A stretch of DNA of 64,000 bases from Mesorhizobium sp. WSM4313. GTDB lineage: Bacteria > Pseudomonadota > Alphaproteobacteria > Rhizobiales > Rhizobiaceae. Of this stretch, positions 47,841-60,066 are shown piece by piece. The stretch spans positions 868,001 to 932,000 of the forward strand of contig NZ_NSFT01000001.1 of the NCBI RefSeq assembly GCF_002294725.1, in the 5' to 3' direction. A model generated the notes under the pieces. That model was not told the origin of the DNA, did no database searches, and saw only the letters and a list, made by a program, of their open reading frames with translations. Position numbers and translations under genes: made by a program. The first letter of the stretch is position 1. The number at the start of each line of letters is the position of its first letter.

Positions 47841-48209
47841 TTACTTCTTCTTGCCGGCGATCGCCTTGGCCGGGCCCTTGCGGGTGCGGGCGTTGGTATG
47901 CGTGCGCTGGCCGCGGACCGGCAGCGAGCGACGGTGACGCAGGCCGCGGTAGCAGCCAAGATCCATGAGCCGCTTGATGTTCATCGAGACTTCGCGGCGC
48001 AGGTCGCCTTCGACCTGGTAGTCGCGGTCGATCGTCTCGCGGATCTGCAGCACTTCCGCGTCGGTCAGCTGGTTGACGCGGCGGTCCGCCGGGATGCCGA
48101 CCTTGTCGACGATCTCCTGGGCAAACTTCTTGCCGATGCCGTGAATGTACTGAAGCGCGATGACGACGCGCTTGTTGGTCGGAATGTTGACGCCGGCTAT
48201 ACGAGCCAT
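47841..48209 (-). CDS. rpsM: 30S ribosomal protein S13
   Basis: 122 residues. Starts [20 protein letters not shown] and ends [14 protein letters not shown]; the helix-turn-helix-like [15 protein letters not shown] and the C-terminal [20 protein letters not shown] are conserved. It bridges the subunit head to the 50S (B1b) and binds the P-site tRNA tail. An in-frame ATG 18 bases upstream is rejected as a poorer start. The gene heads the alpha operon; adk lies upstream. Confidence 0.98.
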   Translation of the reverse strand: MARIAGVNIPTNKRVVIALQYIHGIGKKFAQEIVDKVGIPADRRVNQLTDAEVLQIRETIDRDYQVEGDLRREVSMNIKRLMDLGCYRGLRHRRSLPVRGQRTHTNARTRKGPAKAIAGKKK

Positions 48210-48441
48210 TTTCTTCTCTTTCTCCATTTGGGCCGGACGAGCCGGCGCTGTCGAAGTTGCCCCGCGTCCGGTGGAGGCCGGCCCTTGCGGGAGTTTCCTG
48301 GTTCAAAGCGGATGCCTTGCCCGCAAGGGCAAGCAAAGTCCATGCCTGATAGGAAGACGGGCCGCCATACCCCAACGGCCCACTCCAGTCAAGCGCAATC
48401 GTTAATTGTCGCCAAGCGCTATCTTTAGTTGTCGGCCCGGT

Positions 48442-49028
48442 CTACTTCACCGCGGCCGCGAGCACCTTGCCGATCTCGGCGGTCACGGCATCGATACTGG
48501 CCATGCCGTCGACAGTCTTGAGCTTGCCCTTGGCGTAGTAGTAGCCGGTCAGCGGCGCCGTCTTCTTGTAGTATTCGCGCAGGCGTTCCTCGAACACCTC
48601 CGGGTTGTCGTCCTTGCGCACAGGCTGGCCGGCGGCCTTGGCGTCCTCGGCGCGTTTGACGATTCGGCCAACCAGCGCCTTGTCGTCGACGACGAGCTCT
48701 ATGACGGTGTCGAGCGCTATGCCGCGTTCGGCAAGCATGGCCTCGACCGCGTCGGCCTGGACCAGCGTGCGCGGATAGCCGTCGAGGATGAATCCCTTGG
48801 CGCAATCCGGCTGATCGATACGCTCGGCGACGATGGCGTTGACGATCGCATCCGAGACCAGCTCACCGGCATCCATCACCGCCTTGGCACGCTTGCCGAC
48901 CTCGGTTCCGGCCTGGACGGCGGCACGCAGCATGTCACCCGTCGAGAGCTGGGGGATGCCGTGTTTTTCAACCAGTCTTTGTGCTTGCGTCCCCTTGCCC
49001 GCTCCTGGCGGCCCAAGCAAAATCAGCC

Positions 49029-49032
<4 letters not shown>
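48442..49032 (-). CDS. adk: Adenylate kinase (short-lid form)
   Basis: 196 residues, against 214 for E. coli. It balances ATP, ADP and AMP. The P-loop [19 protein letters not shown] starts at residue 7. The NMP site [11 protein letters not shown] and the [15 protein letters not shown] motif are present. The LID is short ([20 protein letters not shown]), so the extended zinc/lid insert is missing, as in other alphaproteobacteria. Its ATG overlaps the secY TGA by four bases. Confidence 0.97.
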
Positions 49033-50369
<1,337 letters not shown>

Positions 50370-50384
50370 GCCTGATTCTCCGCT

Positions 50385-50435
50385 AGAGCACGATGCCGAA
50401 AAATGTGGAGCGGTTTTCGGACGACATCATGCTCT
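50385..50435. repeat. Rhizobial intergenic mosaic repeat, second copy
   Basis: 51 bases, AGAGCACGATG to CATCATGCTCT, with the same internal CCGAAAA / TTTTCGG pair as the copy at 19412-19462; only a few bases differ. It lies inside the spc operon between rplO and secY, and would be transcribed with it. Confidence 0.75.
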
Positions 50436-50625
50436 ACTTCTTTGATTTCTACGTCGCGCTCGATGCCGCAGCTCAGGCGGCCCGTGTCACCGAAGCTCAC
50501 GAGATAAGCTCGGGACCGTAAACATGCAAGCGGCCGCGTTGACGCGGCCGCCCAATTCATCCGGTCAAAGCGCGGTTCGACGGAATATGCGAAGTCATCC
50601 CGGTCGGCCGCGCTTCAAATCGCCG

Positions 50626-51099
50626 TTACTCGGCGGCGGCCGCTTCCGGCAGCTTCACCGAACCGCCGGCCTTCTCGATCTTCTCGATCGCAGCCTTGGA
50701 GGCGCCAGCGACGTCGAAGGACAGCTTGGCCTTGAGTTCGCCGTCGGAGAGCACGCGCACGCCGTCCTTGGCGCGGCGGATGACGCCGGCGGCAACCAGG
50801 GCCTCGGCCGTCACGGTCGCCTTGGCGTCGAGCTTCTTGGCGTCGACAGCAGCCTGGATGCGGGCCAGCGACACGACCGTGAAGCTCTTGGCGAAGATGT
50901 TGTTGAAGCCACGCTTCGGCAGGCGCCGGTAGAGCGGCATCTGGCCACCCTCGAAGCCGTTGATGGCAACGCCAGAGCGGGCCTTCTGGCCCTTGACGCC
51001 GCGACCGGCGGTCTTGCCCGAACCGGAACCGATGCCGCGGCCGAGACGCTTCTTGGAGTGCGTCGCGCCGTCCTTGTCACGCAGATCGTTGAGTTTCAT
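50626..51099 (-). CDS. rplO: 50S ribosomal protein L15
   Basis: 157 residues. Starts [20 protein letters not shown], followed by the Gly-rich loop [20 protein letters not shown], and ends with [14 protein letters not shown] late-assembly protein of the 50S subunit. It follows rpmD and precedes secY by 256 bases, a longer gap than elsewhere in the operon. Confidence 0.98.
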   Translation of the reverse strand: MKLNDLRDKDGATHSKKRLGRGIGSGSGKTAGRGVKGQKARSGVAINGFEGGQMPLYRRLPKRGFNNIFAKSFTVVSLARIQAAVDAKKLDAKATVTAEALVAAGVIRRAKDGVRVLSDGELKAKLSFDVAGASKAAIEKIEKAGGSVKLPEAAAAE

Positions 51100-51121
51100 G
51101 TTTCTTCTCCTGCCCTTCCGT

Positions 51122-51319
51122 TCAGGCCTCGTCCACGACGCGGACGAGGTGCTGGACGGCGGCGATCATGCCGCGCACCGAAGGGGTATCTTCCAGCGTG
51201 CGCCGCTTGTGCATCTTGTTCAGGCCGAGGCCGACCAGCGTCGCGCGCTGCTCCTTCGGCCGGCGGATCGGAGAGCCGATCTGCTCGACGGTGATGGTCT
51301 TGGTAGCTTTCTTGGCCAT
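51122..51319 (-). CDS. rpmD: 50S ribosomal protein L30
   Basis: 65 residues. [20 protein letters not shown] begins the protein and [17 protein letters not shown] ends it, the expected L30 shape. Of the primary ribosomal proteins, L30 is a small late-bound one of the 50S subunit. It is present here between rpsE and rplO, as in most bacteria. Confidence 0.97.
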   Translation of the reverse strand: MAKKATKTITVEQIGSPIRRPKEQRATLVGLGLNKMHKRRTLEDTPSVRGMIAAVQHLVRVVDEA

Positions 51320-51344
51320 GGTCGAAATCCCTGGTCAGCGTCGA

Positions 51345-51908
51345 CTATTCTTCAGCCGCAACGGCGGTGCCGCGGCGGGCCTGAAGGGTCGAGTACTTGA
51401 TGCCGCGCGCGGCAGCCACATCCTTCGGATGCATCTGGCTCTTCAGCGCGTCGAAGGTGGCGCGAACCATGTTGTAGGGGTTCGACGAACCCATCGACTT
51501 GGCGACCACGTCATGCATGCCGAGCGTCTCGAAGACGGCGCGCATCGGACCGCCGGCGATGATGCCGGTACCTTGCTTGGCGGCGCGCAGCAGAACGCGT
51601 CCGGCGCCCCAGCGGCCCTCGACGTCGTGATGCAGCGTGCGGCCCGAACGCAGCGGCACGAAGATCATGTCGCGCTTGGCCGACTCGGTCGCCTTGCGGA
51701 TCGCTTCCGGCACTTCGCGCGCCTTGCCGTGGCCGAAGCCGACGCGGCCCTTCTGGTCGCCGACGACGACGAGAGCGGCAAAACCGAAACGACGGCCGCC
51801 CTTCACCACCTTGGCGACGCGGTTGATGTGGACGAGCTTGTCCACCATGCCGTCGTCACGCTCTTCGCGCTCGCGGCCGCGGCCGCCTTCTCTACGTTCC
51901 TGTGCCAT
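51345..51908 (-). CDS. rpsE: 30S ribosomal protein S5
   Basis: 187 residues from ATG 51908 (MAQERREGG). A basic/acidic N-terminal stretch of 25 residues precedes the S5 dsRNA-binding core ([20 protein letters not shown]), which ends near residue 100; the C-terminal ribosomal-fold domain has [15 protein letters not shown]. It controls decoding fidelity and helicase action at the mRNA entry. An in-frame upstream ATG was rejected as it lacks a site. Confidence 0.98.
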   Translation of the reverse strand: MAQERREGGRGREREERDDGMVDKLVHINRVAKVVKGGRRFGFAALVVVGDQKGRVGFGHGKAREVPEAIRKATESAKRDMIFVPLRSGRTLHHDVEGRWGAGRVLLRAAKQGTGIIAGGPMRAVFETLGMHDVVAKSMGSSNPYNMVRATFDALKSQMHPKDVAAARGIKYSTLQARRGTAVAAEE

Positions 51909-51985
51909 ATCCTGTTCCTTGTTCTTTTCCGGAAGCACGGGTTGCTAATTACTGACGCCGCCTTTGGGTCGTCAGCGGCGAAAAA

Positions 51986-52348
51986 TCAGAAGCTGAGACC
52001 GCCTTCGCGGGCAGCCTCGGCCAGCGCCTTGACGCGGCCGTGATAGATGTACGGGCCGCGGTCGAAGACGACTTCCTTGACGCCGGCCTTGGCGGCACGC
52101 TCGGCGATCAGCTTGCCGACCGCGGCCGCGGCTGCGGTGTCGGCGCCGGTCTTGAGCGAACCCTTGAGGTCCTTCTCCAGCGTCGAGGCGGCGGCCAGCG
52201 TGTGGCCGTTGGCGTCGTCGATCACCTGGACGTAGATGTTCTTCGAGGTGCGGTGCACCGAAAGCCGCGGACGCTCGCCGGCGACCTTCTTCAGCTGGCG
52301 GCGCACGCGCTGTGCGCGGCGCTGGATGGTTTCTTTGGGGCTTGCCAT
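51986..52348 (-). CDS. rplR: 50S ribosomal protein L18
   Basis: 120 residues, starting [20 protein letters not shown], then [20 protein letters not shown] and ending [15 protein letters not shown]. It bridges 5S rRNA to the central protuberance with L5 and L25. The start ATG 52348 lies 139 bases after the rplF stop. Confidence 0.98.
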   Translation of the reverse strand: MASPKETIQRRAQRVRRQLKKVAGERPRLSVHRTSKNIYVQVIDDANGHTLAAASTLEKDLKGSLKTGADTAAAAAVGKLIAERAAKAGVKEVVFDRGPYIYHGRVKALAEAAREGGLSF

Positions 52349-52487
52349 AATGTCAGTTCCTTGCCTTCAGAAAACGGGGGCAACCCTGTGCGGTAGGCCA
52401 AGCCTCCCGCGGCCGCTCCCCGCGGCGTTACACTTCTGCGGCTTGGCCCTTTTTCGAAAAGTCTGCAACTTCTCGGGGCCAGGCCTA

Positions 52488-53021
52488 TTACTTCTTCTTG
52501 CCTTCCTTGCGCACGATGCGCTCGTCGGCATAGCGCACGCCCTTGCCCTTATAGGGCTCGGGACCGCGATATTCGCGGATCTCGGCGGCGACCTGGCCGA
52601 CCTGCTGCTTGTCGATGCCCGAGACCGTGATTTCGGTCGGCTTCGGCACCGTGATGGTGATGCCCTGCGGCGTCTGATAGACCACGTCGTGGCTGAAGCC
52701 GAGCGCCAGCTGCAGGTTCTTGCCCTGCAACGCCGCGCGATAGCCGACGCCGGTGATCTCGAGCTTCTTCTCGAAGCCGTCCTTCACGCCCTGCAGGATG
52801 TTGACGATCTGCGTGCGCGACATGCCCCACTTCGAGCGGGCGGTCTTGGTCTGGTCGCGCGGCTCGACGGAGATCTCGTTGTTCTCCATCTTCACCAGCA
52901 CTTCGTCGTTCACCACGAACTTCAGCTCGCCCTTGGGGCCCTTCGCCGTCACGGTCTGGCCGTTGACGGACGCGGTCACGCCTTGCGGCAGCGAAACGGG
53001 TTTCTTTCCGATACGAGACAT
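52488..53021 (-). CDS. rplF: 50S ribosomal protein L6
   Basis: 177 residues, starting [20 protein letters not shown]. Two repeated L6 alpha/beta domains; the C-terminal signature [20 protein letters not shown] is canonical. It sits near the sarcin-ricin loop and factor-binding site. The rpsH stop lies 90 bases upstream. Confidence 0.98.
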   Translation of the reverse strand: MSRIGKKPVSLPQGVTASVNGQTVTAKGPKGELKFVVNDEVLVKMENNEISVEPRDQTKTARSKWGMSRTQIVNILQGVKDGFEKKLEITGVGYRAALQGKNLQLALGFSHDVVYQTPQGITITVPKPTEITVSGIDKQQVGQVAAEIREYRGPEPYKGKGVRYADERIVRKEGKKK

Positions 53022-53111
53022 TTTGTTGTCCTCGTCACTTCTTTCGTTTCAGGTTCCAGTTCCCGGGCGCGATCCCGAGAACCGAAGCCCATTCATCAAT
53101 CTCTTGGCCGA

Positions 53112-53510
53112 TCAGAAGATCTGGCAGAGGATTTCGCCGCCGACATTCTGCTCGCGCGCTTCATGGTCGGCCATGACGCCCTTCGGCGTCGAAAGGATGG
53201 CGATGCCGAGGCCGTTGGCGACGTGCGGGATCGACTTGGCCGAGACATAGACGCGACGGCCAGGCTTCGAGACGCGCTCGATCTCGCGCACAACCGGGGC
53301 GCCGTCGAAATATTTCAGCTCGATCTCGATTTCCGACTTGCCGTTTTCGAAGTCGGTCTGACTGTAGTCGCGGATATAGCCTTCCGACTTCAGCACTTCG
53401 AGGACGCGGGCACGCAGACGCGAGGCCGGGGTCGAAACGCTCGACTTCTTGCGGCCATAGGCGTTGCGGATGCGGGTCAGCATATCGCCGAGAGGATCGC
53501 TCAATGACAT
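53112..53510 (-). CDS. rpsH: 30S ribosomal protein S8
   Basis: 132 residues. Starts [20 protein letters not shown] and ends [20 protein letters not shown] then the last residues EILCQIF. Primary binder of the 16S central domain and, in E. coli, the translational repressor of the spc operon. It lies 12 bases from rpsN. Confidence 0.98.
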   Translation of the reverse strand: MSLSDPLGDMLTRIRNAYGRKKSSVSTPASRLRARVLEVLKSEGYIRDYSQTDFENGKSEIEIELKYFDGAPVVREIERVSKPGRRVYVSAKSIPHVANGLGIAILSTPKGVMADHEAREQNVGGEILCQIF

Positions 53511-53522
53511 CTCAGTGTCTCC

Positions 53523-53828
53523 TTACCAGCTCGACTTGACCAGGCCCGGGATCTGGCCGGTATTGCCCAGATCGCGAAGCGCGATACGCGAAAGCTTCAG
53601 CTTGCGATAGTAGGCGCGCGGACGGCCCGTCACCTCGCAGCGATTGCGGATGCGGATCTTGGCCGAGTTGCGCGGCAGCGCCGAAAGCTTCAACTGGGCG
53701 CGGAAACGCTCTTCCATCGGCTTGGACTGATCCATGATGATGGCCTTGAGCGCCGTGCGCTTGGCGGCGTACTGGTCGGCGAGCTTGCGGCGCCGGTTGT
53801 TCTTCTCGACTGAGCTGGTCTTTGCCAT
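53523..53828 (-). CDS. rpsN: 30S ribosomal protein S14
   Basis: 101 residues from ATG 53828 ([20 protein letters not shown]). It is the longer, zinc-free form: CNRCG-type Cys pairs are absent and only one Cys is present ([20 protein letters not shown]). The C-terminus [11 protein letters not shown] is canonical. A head protein of the small subunit. It lies between rplE and rpsH. Confidence 0.97.
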   Translation of the reverse strand: MAKTSSVEKNNRRRKLADQYAAKRTALKAIIMDQSKPMEERFRAQLKLSALPRNSAKIRIRNRCEVTGRPRAYYRKLKLSRIALRDLGNTGQIPGLVKSSW

Positions 53829-53854
53829 TTCAGATGTTTCCTTTTTCGCTGCCG

Positions 53855-54433
53855 TTACTGGCGGAAGGGGAAGTTGAAGGCCTTGAGCAGCGCTCTTGCC
53901 TCGTCGTCCGTCTTCGCCGTCGTACAAACGATGACGTCCATGCCCCAGACCTGATCAACCTTGTCGTAGTTGATCTCCGGGAACACGATGTGTTCCTTGA
54001 TGCCCATGGCGTAGTTGCCACGGCCGTCAAAGCTCTTCGGGTTCAGCCCGCGGAAGTCGCGAACGCGCGGCAGCGCGATGTTCACGAGGCGGTCGAGGAA
54101 CTCGTACATGCGTTCCTTGCGCAGCGTGACCTTGGCGCCGATCGGCATGTTCTCGCGCACCTTGAAGCCGGCAATCGAGTTGCGGGCGCGGGTGACGACG
54201 GCCTTCTGGCCGGCGATCAGCGCGAGATCCTCGGCCGCGACCGAGGGCTTCTTGGAGTCTGCGGTTGCTTCGCCGACACCCATGTTCAGCACGATCTTGT
54301 CGATGCGCGGAACCTGCATGTCATTGTCGTAGCCGAACTGCTCCTGCATCGCCTTGCGGATGGTCTCGTTGTAGACCTTCTTGAGGCGCGGCTCGTTCTT
54401 GGCAGTTGCCTGCTTGGTTTCAGCCTTAGCCAT
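53855..54433 (-). CDS. rplE: 50S ribosomal protein L5
   Basis: 192 residues. The body begins [20 protein letters not shown] and includes the signature [20 protein letters not shown] and [16 protein letters not shown]. It carries 5S rRNA contacts and touches the P-site tRNA. Its ATG (54433) overlaps the end of rplX by eight bases (ATGGCTAA), so the two are translationally coupled. Confidence 0.98.
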   Translation of the reverse strand: MAKAETKQATAKNEPRLKKVYNETIRKAMQEQFGYDNDMQVPRIDKIVLNMGVGEATADSKKPSVAAEDLALIAGQKAVVTRARNSIAGFKVRENMPIGAKVTLRKERMYEFLDRLVNIALPRVRDFRGLNPKSFDGRGNYAMGIKEHIVFPEINYDKVDQVWGMDVIVCTTAKTDDEARALLKAFNFPFRQ

Positions 54434-54740
54434 TGATGACTTCTCCCGAACGCTTGGCGACGCGCACCTTCTTGCCATCCTTCTGGATGGTGAAGCCGAC
54501 GCGGGTCGGCTTGCCGTCCTTGGGGTCGGCCAGCGCGATATTCGACAGGTGGATCGGCGCTTCCTTGGTGATGATCCCGGCCTCTTGCGACTGGGTCTGC
54601 TTCTGGTGACGGCGAATGAGGTTCACGCCGCGGACGACCGCGGTGTCTTCCTTCGGCTGCACCGACAGGACTTCGCCCGAACGGCCCTTGTCCTTGCCGG
54701 CAAGCACGACGACCTTGTCGCCTTTTTTGATCTTTTGCAT
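54426..54740 (-). CDS. rplX: 50S ribosomal protein L24
   Basis: 104 residues with the KOW motif [20 protein letters not shown] near residue 4, and [17 protein letters not shown] at the start of the second half. It initiates assembly at the 5' domain of 23S rRNA. It overlaps rplE. Confidence 0.98.
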   Translation of the reverse strand: MQKIKKGDKVVVLAGKDKGRSGEVLSVQPKEDTAVVRGVNLIRRHQKQTQSQEAGIITKEAPIHLSNIALADPKDGKPTRVGFTIQKDGKKVRVAKRSGEVING

Positions 54741-54752
54741 TGGTCCGGCTCC

Positions 54753-55121
54753 TTACAGCACTTCAGGCGCGAGCGAGATGATCTTCATGTGGTTCTTGGC
54801 GCGCAATTCGCGCGGAACCGGTCCGAAGATACGGGTGCCGATCGGCTCTTTCTTATTGTCGACGAGAACGGCCGCGTTCTTGTCGAAACGGATCACGCTG
54901 CCGTCCGGGCGGCGGATGTCCTTGGCCGTGCGAACCACGACCGCCTTCATCACATCGCCCTTCTTAACGCGGCCGCGCGGAATGGCTTCCTTGATCGACA
55001 CCACGATGATGTCGCCGACGGAGGCGTATTTCCGCTTCGAGCCGCCCAGCACCTTGATGCACATGACACGACGGGCGCCGGAATTATCCGCGACGTCGAG
55101 GTTTGTTTGCATCTGAATCAT
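54753..55121 (-). CDS. rplN: 50S ribosomal protein L14
   Basis: 122 residues, the standard length. Starts [20 protein letters not shown] and closes [19 protein letters not shown]. It binds 23S rRNA at the interface near L19 and helps contact the 30S subunit. It is the first gene of the spc part of the superoperon. Confidence 0.98.
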   Translation of the reverse strand: MIQMQTNLDVADNSGARRVMCIKVLGGSKRKYASVGDIIVVSIKEAIPRGRVKKGDVMKAVVVRTAKDIRRPDGSVIRFDKNAAVLVDNKKEPIGTRIFGPVPRELRAKNHMKIISLAPEVL

Positions 55122-55203
55122 GACTGGCCGCCTTCTTCTTTTCTAACGGGACGGGTTCTTCACCCTTCCCCGGTCTGTCCAAAATTCGGTTCGTTCGCCC
55201 GGA

Positions 55204-55443
55204 TCAAGCCTGATCCGAAGAGACGACAACCCAGCGTTTGTCCTTGGAAATCGGCTTCGATTCCTGGATGAACACCTGGTCGCCGACCTTGTGGGCGTTG
55301 TTCTCGTCGTGCGCCTTGTACTTCTTGGTCATGCGCACGGTCTTCTTCATCACGGGATGCGTGAAGCGACGCTCGACCTTGACCACGACCGTCTTCTCGT
55401 TCTTGTCGCTGACGACGGTGCCCTGCAGGATGCGCTTTGGCAT
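55204..55443 (-). CDS. rpsQ: 30S ribosomal protein S17
   Basis: 79 residues, starting [20 protein letters not shown] and [20 protein letters not shown]. The single OB fold binds the 5' domain of 16S rRNA early in assembly. It lies four bases after rpmC. Confidence 0.97.
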   Translation of the reverse strand: MPKRILQGTVVSDKNEKTVVVKVERRFTHPVMKKTVRMTKKYKAHDENNAHKVGDQVFIQESKPISKDKRWVVVSSDQA

Positions 55444-55447
55444 GGTC

Positions 55448-55648
55448 TTAACCCTTCTTGGCCGCGGCTTTTTCCGCGGCGATGGTCTTGATGCGCGCGA
55501 TGTCCTTGCGGACCTGCTTCACGCGCGCGGTCTTTTCGAGCTGGCCGGTGGCCTTCTGGAAGCGCAGGTTGAACTGCTCCTTCTTGAGAGCGGCCAGGTC
55601 GTCGGTCAGTTGATCCTGGGTCTTGGTCCGGATGTCTTCGGCTTTCAT
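55448..55648 (-). CDS. rpmC: 50S ribosomal protein L29
   Basis: 66 residues: [20 protein letters not shown], then [20 protein letters not shown], the two-helix L29 body, and a Lys/Ala-rich end. It lies at the exit tunnel near L23. It follows rplP by 12 bases. Confidence 0.97.
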   Translation of the reverse strand: MKAEDIRTKTQDQLTDDLAALKKEQFNLRFQKATGQLEKTARVKQVRKDIARIKTIAAEKAAAKKG

Positions 55649-55660
55649 GATCGCCTGTCC

Positions 55661-56074
55661 TTATTCTGCGATGCGCTGCACGAAGCGCGTCTTGACCGAG
55701 AGCTTGGCGGCGCCGAGACGCAGCGCTTCACGAGCGGTCTCCTCGCTGACGCCGTCGATCTCGAACATGATACGGCCGGGCTTGACGCGCGCCGCCCAGT
55801 AGTCGACGGCGCCCTTGCCCTTACCCATGCGGACTTCGGTCGGCTTCGAGGTGACCGGCAGGTCCGGGAACACCCGGATCCAGACGCGGCCGGCGCGCTT
55901 CATCTCGCGCGTGATCGCGCGGCGGGCCGCCTCGATCTCGCGCGCGGTGACGCGGTTCGGCTCAAGCGCCTTCAGCCCGAAACCGCCGAAATCCAGATTG
56001 GTGCCGCCCTTGGCGGCACCGTGGATACGGCCCTTGAACTGCTTGCGGAACTTTGTGCGCTTTGGCTGCAGCAT
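55661..56074 (-). CDS. rplP: 50S ribosomal protein L16
   Basis: 137 residues, starting [40 protein letters not shown] near residue 80 is the signature with the Arg modified in E. coli. It lies near the A-site and completes the peptidyl-transferase centre late in assembly. Follows rpsC by 27 bases. Confidence 0.98.
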   Translation of the reverse strand: MLQPKRTKFRKQFKGRIHGAAKGGTNLDFGGFGLKALEPNRVTAREIEAARRAITREMKRAGRVWIRVFPDLPVTSKPTEVRMGKGKGAVDYWAARVKPGRIMFEIDGVSEETAREALRLGAAKLSVKTRFVQRIAE

Positions 56075-56101
56075 CGTTCTAACTCCAAATTCTCAAATGT
56101 C

Positions 56102-56836
56102 TCAGGCGTTCTCGCGACGGCGGCCGCGTTCGCGCTCACCGCCAGCACCGCCGCCGCCATGCGCGGCATCGCCTTCGGTTGCACGGCGCTCGGAAGCCAT
56201 AGGGTCATGCTCGAGGATCTCGCCCTTGAACACCCACACCTTGACGCCGCAGATGCCGTAGGCCGTGTTCGCCTCGGCCGTGCCGTAGTCGACGTCGGCG
56301 CGCAGCGTATGCAGCGGCACGCGGCCTTCGCGGTACCACTCCATGCGCGCGATCTCGGCGCCGCCGAGACGGCCAGAGCAGTTGATGCGGATGCCTTCGG
56401 CGCCGAGACGCATGGCCGACTGAACGGCACGCTTCATGGCGCGGCGGAACGCGATGCGGCGCTCGAGCTGCTGGGCGATCGACTGGGCGACCAGCGTGGC
56501 GTCGATTTCCGGCTTGCGCACTTCAACGATGTTGAGGTGCGTTTCGGACTTCGTCATCTCGGTCAGCTTCTTGCGAAGCTTCTCGATGTCGGCGCCCTTC
56601 TTGCCGATGATGAGGCCCGGACGCGCGGCGTGGATGGTGACGCGGCACTTCTTGTGCGGACGCTCGATCACGACCTTCGAGATCGCGGCCTGCTTGAGTT
56701 CCTTCTCAAGATACTTGCGGATCTTGAGGTCCTCGTGCAGCAGTTGGCCGTATTCGCCGGTGTTCGCGAACCAGCGCGAATCCCAGGTACGGTTGATGCC
56801 GAGACGCAGCCCGATCGGATTGACTTTCTGGCCCAT
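56102..56836 (-). CDS. rpsC: 30S ribosomal protein S3
   Basis: 244 residues. The N-terminal KH-2 domain has the GKKG loop in [20 protein letters not shown] (residues about 57-76). The C-terminal domain follows. The last 20 residues are a Gly/Arg/Glu-rich tail ([18 protein letters not shown]). It lines the mRNA entry and has helicase activity with S4 and S5. It overlaps the rplV stop by one base. Confidence 0.98.
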   Translation of the reverse strand: MGQKVNPIGLRLGINRTWDSRWFANTGEYGQLLHEDLKIRKYLEKELKQAAISKVVIERPHKKCRVTIHAARPGLIIGKKGADIEKLRKKLTEMTKSETHLNIVEVRKPEIDATLVAQSIAQQLERRIAFRRAMKRAVQSAMRLGAEGIRINCSGRLGGAEIARMEWYREGRVPLHTLRADVDYGTAEANTAYGICGVKVWVFKGEILEHDPMASERRATEGDAAHGGGGAGGERERGRRRENA

Positions 56837-57225
56837 TATGCGGCCTCCCCTTTTTCCTCGACTTCACGAACGACGATCGTGAGGTGCGAGAACGGCTTTT
56901 CGATACGGCTGGCGCGGCCGCGGCCACGAGCGTGGAAGCGCTTCATGACGATCGACTTGCCGACATAGGCTTCCGCCACGATCAGAGCGTCGACGTCGAG
57001 GTCGTGATTGTTTTCCGCATTGGCGATCGCCGACTCCAGCGTCTTCTTGACCGTGCCGGAAATCCGCTTGGCCGAGAATTCGAGGTCGGAAAGCGCTGTC
57101 GCGACCTTCTTGCCGCGGATCAGCGCGGCAACCAGGTTGAGCTTCTGCGGGCTGATGCGGATCGTGCGCAGAACGGCACGCGCCTCGTTATCAGCAAGCC
57201 TGCGCGGAGCTTTGGCCTTGCCCAT
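56836..57225 (-). CDS. rplV: 50S ribosomal protein L22
   Basis: 129 residues. The core [20 protein letters not shown] starts near residue 20, and the beta-hairpin [20 protein letters not shown] lines the exit tunnel. An N-terminal 18-residue extension ([14 protein letters not shown]) is usual for alphaproteobacteria. Confidence 0.98.
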   Translation of the reverse strand: MGKAKAPRRLADNEARAVLRTIRISPQKLNLVAALIRGKKVATALSDLEFSAKRISGTVKKTLESAIANAENNHDLDVDALIVAEAYVGKSIVMKRFHARGRGRASRIEKPFSHLTIVVREVEEKGEAA

Positions 57226-57227
57226 GA

Positions 57228-57506
57228 TTATTTCCTCTTCGCCTTCTTATCCGCGCCGTGACCGTAATAGGTCCGGGTCGGAGCGAATTCACCGAACTTG
57301 TGGCCGACCATGTCCTCGTTCACCGAGACGGGAACGTGCTTCTGGCCGTTGTAGACACCGAAGGTGAAGCCGACGAACTGCGGCAGGATGGTGGAGCGAC
57401 GGCTCCACATCTTGATCACCTCATTGCGACCACCTTCACGAACCTTGTCCACCTTCTTGAGAAGGTAGCCGTCGATAAAGGGGCCTTTCCAAATCGAACG
57501 AGTCAC
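57228..57506 (-). CDS. rpsS: 30S ribosomal protein S19
   Basis: 92 residues, starting [20 protein letters not shown]. Conserved [20 protein letters not shown] and [15 protein letters not shown] are in place. It binds the 16S 3' head domain with S13. It lies two bases before rplV. Confidence 0.98.
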   Translation of the reverse strand: MTRSIWKGPFIDGYLLKKVDKVREGGRNEVIKMWSRRSTILPQFVGFTFGVYNGQKHVPVSVNEDMVGHKFGEFAPTRTYYGHGADKKAKRK

Positions 57507-57522
57507 TTGGCGTTACCTCTTC

Positions 57523-58356
57523 TTAGCTCTTGCGCTGATGACGCGAGCGCAGGATGAACTTGTCGGTCGCCTTGTTGGACCGCGTCTTCTTGCCCTTGGT
57601 CGGCTTGCCCCAGGGCGAAACCGGATGACGGCCACCCGAGGTGCGGCCTTCGCCGCCGCCATGCGGATGGTCGACCGGGTTCATGGCCACGCCGCGATTG
57701 TGCGGACGCTTGCCGCGCCACACGGTGCGACCGGCCTTGCCGTCGTTGATGTTGCCGTGGTCGGGGTTCGACACGGCGCCGACGGTGGCCATGCAGGAGC
57801 CGTGCACGACACGCTGCTCGCCCGAGTTGAGGCGCAGGATCGCCATGCCCTGGTCGCGGCCGACGAGCTGAGCGTAACCGCCAGCCGAACGGGCGACCTG
57901 GCCGCCCTTGCCCGGCTTCAGCTCGATGTTGTGGACGATCGTGCCGACCGGCATCGAGGCCAGCGGCATCGCGTTGCCCGGCTTCACGTCGACCGCTTCG
58001 CCAGCCACGATCTTGTCGCCGGCAGCAAGACGCTGCGGGGCCAGGATGTAGGACAGCTCGCCGTCGTCATACTTGATCAGCGCGATGAAGGCGGTGCGGT
58101 TCGGATCGTATTCGATGCGCTCGACCGTGCCGACGACGTCGTACTTCTTACGCTTGAAGTCGATGATGCGGTACGAACGCTTGTGACCGCCGCCGATGAA
58201 GCGGGCCGTGATGCGGCCGTAGTTGTTGCGGCCGCCCGACTTGGTCAGGCCTTCGGTCAGGCCCTTGATGGGCTTGCCCTTGTAGAGGCCCGAGCGGTCG
58301 ACGATGACCAGCTGGCGGGTGCTCGGCGTTACCGGGTTGAATTTCTTAAGTGCCAT
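57523..58356 (-). CDS. rplB: 50S ribosomal protein L2
   Basis: 277 residues. Starts [20 protein letters not shown]; the conserved C-terminal [20 protein letters not shown] holds the His needed for peptidyl-transferase activity. One of the largest 50S proteins, essential for subunit joining. It sits between rplW and rpsS. Confidence 0.98.
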   Translation of the reverse strand: MALKKFNPVTPSTRQLVIVDRSGLYKGKPIKGLTEGLTKSGGRNNYGRITARFIGGGHKRSYRIIDFKRKKYDVVGTVERIEYDPNRTAFIALIKYDDGELSYILAPQRLAAGDKIVAGEAVDVKPGNAMPLASMPVGTIVHNIELKPGKGGQVARSAGGYAQLVGRDQGMAILRLNSGEQRVVHGSCMATVGAVSNPDHGNINDGKAGRTVWRGKRPHNRGVAMNPVDHPHGGGEGRTSGGRHPVSPWGKPTKGKKTRSNKATDKFILRSRHQRKS

Positions 58357-58378
58357 TGTCCTGTCCTCGCGGCCTTGC

Positions 58379-58672
58379 TCAGAGACCCGTCGCGACGTCG
58401 ATCGACTGGCCGTCGGCCAGCGTCACAACCGCCTTCTTGACGTCGCCCTGGCGGCCAACGGTGCCGCGGAAGCGCTTGATCTTGCCCTTGCGGACGAGCG
58501 TGTTCACAGCCGTCACCTTGACGCCGAAGAGAGCCTCCACGGCAGCCTTGATTTCCGGCTTCGACGCCTTCTTGGCGACGTTGAAGACGACCTGGTTCTG
58601 CTCGGAAGCCATGGTCGACTTTTCGGTGATCGCCGGCGAGACGATCACGTCGTAGTGACGAAGGTCGGTCAT
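58379..58672 (-). CDS. rplW: 50S ribosomal protein L23
   Basis: 97 residues. [20 protein letters not shown] and [20 protein letters not shown] are the L23 hallmarks. It docks the signal-recognition particle and trigger factor at the exit port. Its ATG overlaps the rplD stop by four bases (ATGA). Confidence 0.98.
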   Translation of the reverse strand: MTDLRHYDVIVSPAITEKSTMASEQNQVVFNVAKKASKPEIKAAVEALFGVKVTAVNTLVRKGKIKRFRGTVGRQGDVKKAVVTLADGQSIDVATGL

Positions 58673-59289
58673 TTAAAGCGCTCCTCGAGAGCCTCGACCG
58701 CGGCCTTCGAAAGGACCAGCGTGCCGCGGCGCAGAATGTCGTAGACGTTGATGCCTTGGATGGGCAGCACGTCGATGTTCGGAATGTTGGTCGCGGCCAG
58801 CTTGAAGTTCTGGTCAAGCTCGGCGCCGCCGATGACCAGGGCGTTGGTCAGCCCCAGCGTCTCGAAATTCGCCACCAGCGCCTTGGTCTTGGCTTCGGTG
58901 AGCTTCAGCTCGTCGACGATGATCAGCGAAGCGCTCTTGGCCTTGGCCGAGAGAGCGTGCTTGAGGCCAAGCGCACGGACCTTCTTCGGCAGCTCGTGCT
59001 CATGGCTGCGAACGACCGGGCCGTGTGCCTTGCCGCCGCCGCGGAACTGCGGAGCGCGGGCCGAGTGGTGACGGGCGCGGCCCGTACCCTTCTGCTTGTA
59101 CATCTTGGCGCCGGTGCGCGCGATTTCGGCGCGGCCCTTGGCCTTGTGCGTGCCCTGCTGCTTCTTGGCGAGCTGCCAGCGCACGACGCGCTGCAGGATG
59201 TCCTCGCGCGGGTCAAGGCCGAAAATCTCCTCGGAGAGTTCCACCTTGCCGGCGTCCTTGCCGCCCAGCGTTGTGATCTTGAGATCCAT
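58669..59289 (-). CDS. rplD: 50S ribosomal protein L4
   Basis: 206 residues. The long loop with [20 protein letters not shown] reaches the exit tunnel; the C-terminal globular part ends [10 protein letters not shown]. In E. coli L4 represses the S10 operon, by transcript and translation. It overlaps the rplC stop by one base. Confidence 0.98.
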   Translation of the reverse strand: MDLKITTLGGKDAGKVELSEEIFGLDPREDILQRVVRWQLAKKQQGTHKAKGRAEIARTGAKMYKQKGTGRARHHSARAPQFRGGGKAHGPVVRSHEHELPKKVRALGLKHALSAKAKSASLIIVDELKLTEAKTKALVANFETLGLTNALVIGGAELDQNFKLAATNIPNIDVLPIQGINVYDILRRGTLVLSKAAVEALEERFK

Positions 59290-60005
59290 TATTCGGCTCC
59301 CTCAGTGGCCGGGGCTTCGTTCTTGGCGGCAGCGGCGCGGATCGCGGCCGGCTTCGGCGCATTGGCCGGCAGCGCAACCTTGGCGGCGTCGCGAACCAGG
59401 ATCCAGGCGCCCTTGACGCCGGGCACCGCGCCGCGGATCAGGATCAGGCCGCGATCGGCATCGGTCGAGACGACCTCGACATTCTGCGTGGTGACGCGGG
59501 TGTCGCCCATGTGGCCGGCCATCTTCTTGCCCTTGAACACCTTGCCGGGGTCCTGGCGCTGGCCGGTCGAGCCGTGCGTGCGGTGCGAGACCGAGTTACC
59601 ATGCGTGGCGCGGCCACCGCCCATGTGGTGCCGCTTGATCACGCCCTGAAAACCCTTCCCGGTCGAGGTGCCGGTGACGTCCACCTTCTGGCCGGCGACG
59701 AAATGCTCGACGGTCAGCTCGGCGCCGACGTCGATCATGTTGTCGGCGGAGACGCGAAACTCGGCGACCTTGGCCTTCGGCTCGACGGAAGCGGCGGCGA
59801 AATGGCCGCGCATCGCCTTCGACGTGTTCTTCACCTTGGCAAGGCCAACGCCGAGCTGGACGGCGGTGTAGCCGTTCTTCTCCTGCGTGCGCTGGGCCAC
59901 GACCTGGCAGTTCTCCATCTGGAGAACGGTGACGGGAACGTGTTCGCCGGCATCGTTATAGATGCGGGTCATTCCCACCTTCTTTGCAATCACACCTGAA
60001 CGCAT
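59289..60005 (-). CDS. rplC: 50S ribosomal protein L3
   Basis: 238 residues from ATG 60005 ([20 protein letters not shown]). [20 protein letters not shown] holds the conserved loop with the Gln that is methylated by PrmB in E. coli. A Pro/Ala-rich extension closes the protein. It binds the 3' end of 23S rRNA and nucleates assembly. The upstream in-frame ATG (60041) was rejected. Confidence 0.98.
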   Translation of the reverse strand: MRSGVIAKKVGMTRIYNDAGEHVPVTVLQMENCQVVAQRTQEKNGYTAVQLGVGLAKVKNTSKAMRGHFAAASVEPKAKVAEFRVSADNMIDVGAELTVEHFVAGQKVDVTGTSTGKGFQGVIKRHHMGGGRATHGNSVSHRTHGSTGQRQDPGKVFKGKKMAGHMGDTRVTTQNVEVVSTDADRGLILIRGAVPGVKGAWILVRDAAKVALPANAPKPAAIRAAAAKNEAPATEGAE

Positions 60006-60066
60006 CGGTTCAATTCCTTTAGAGTTCCGGGCCAGGGGCACCGCCCCTTACCGCTCTCTCATTCCC

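Noticed and set aside
48210-48441. rpmJ (L36) between adk and rpsM
   Set aside because: The usual place for rpmJ in other bacteria holds no 37-codon Cys-containing frame here; in many alphaproteobacteria rpmJ lies elsewhere.
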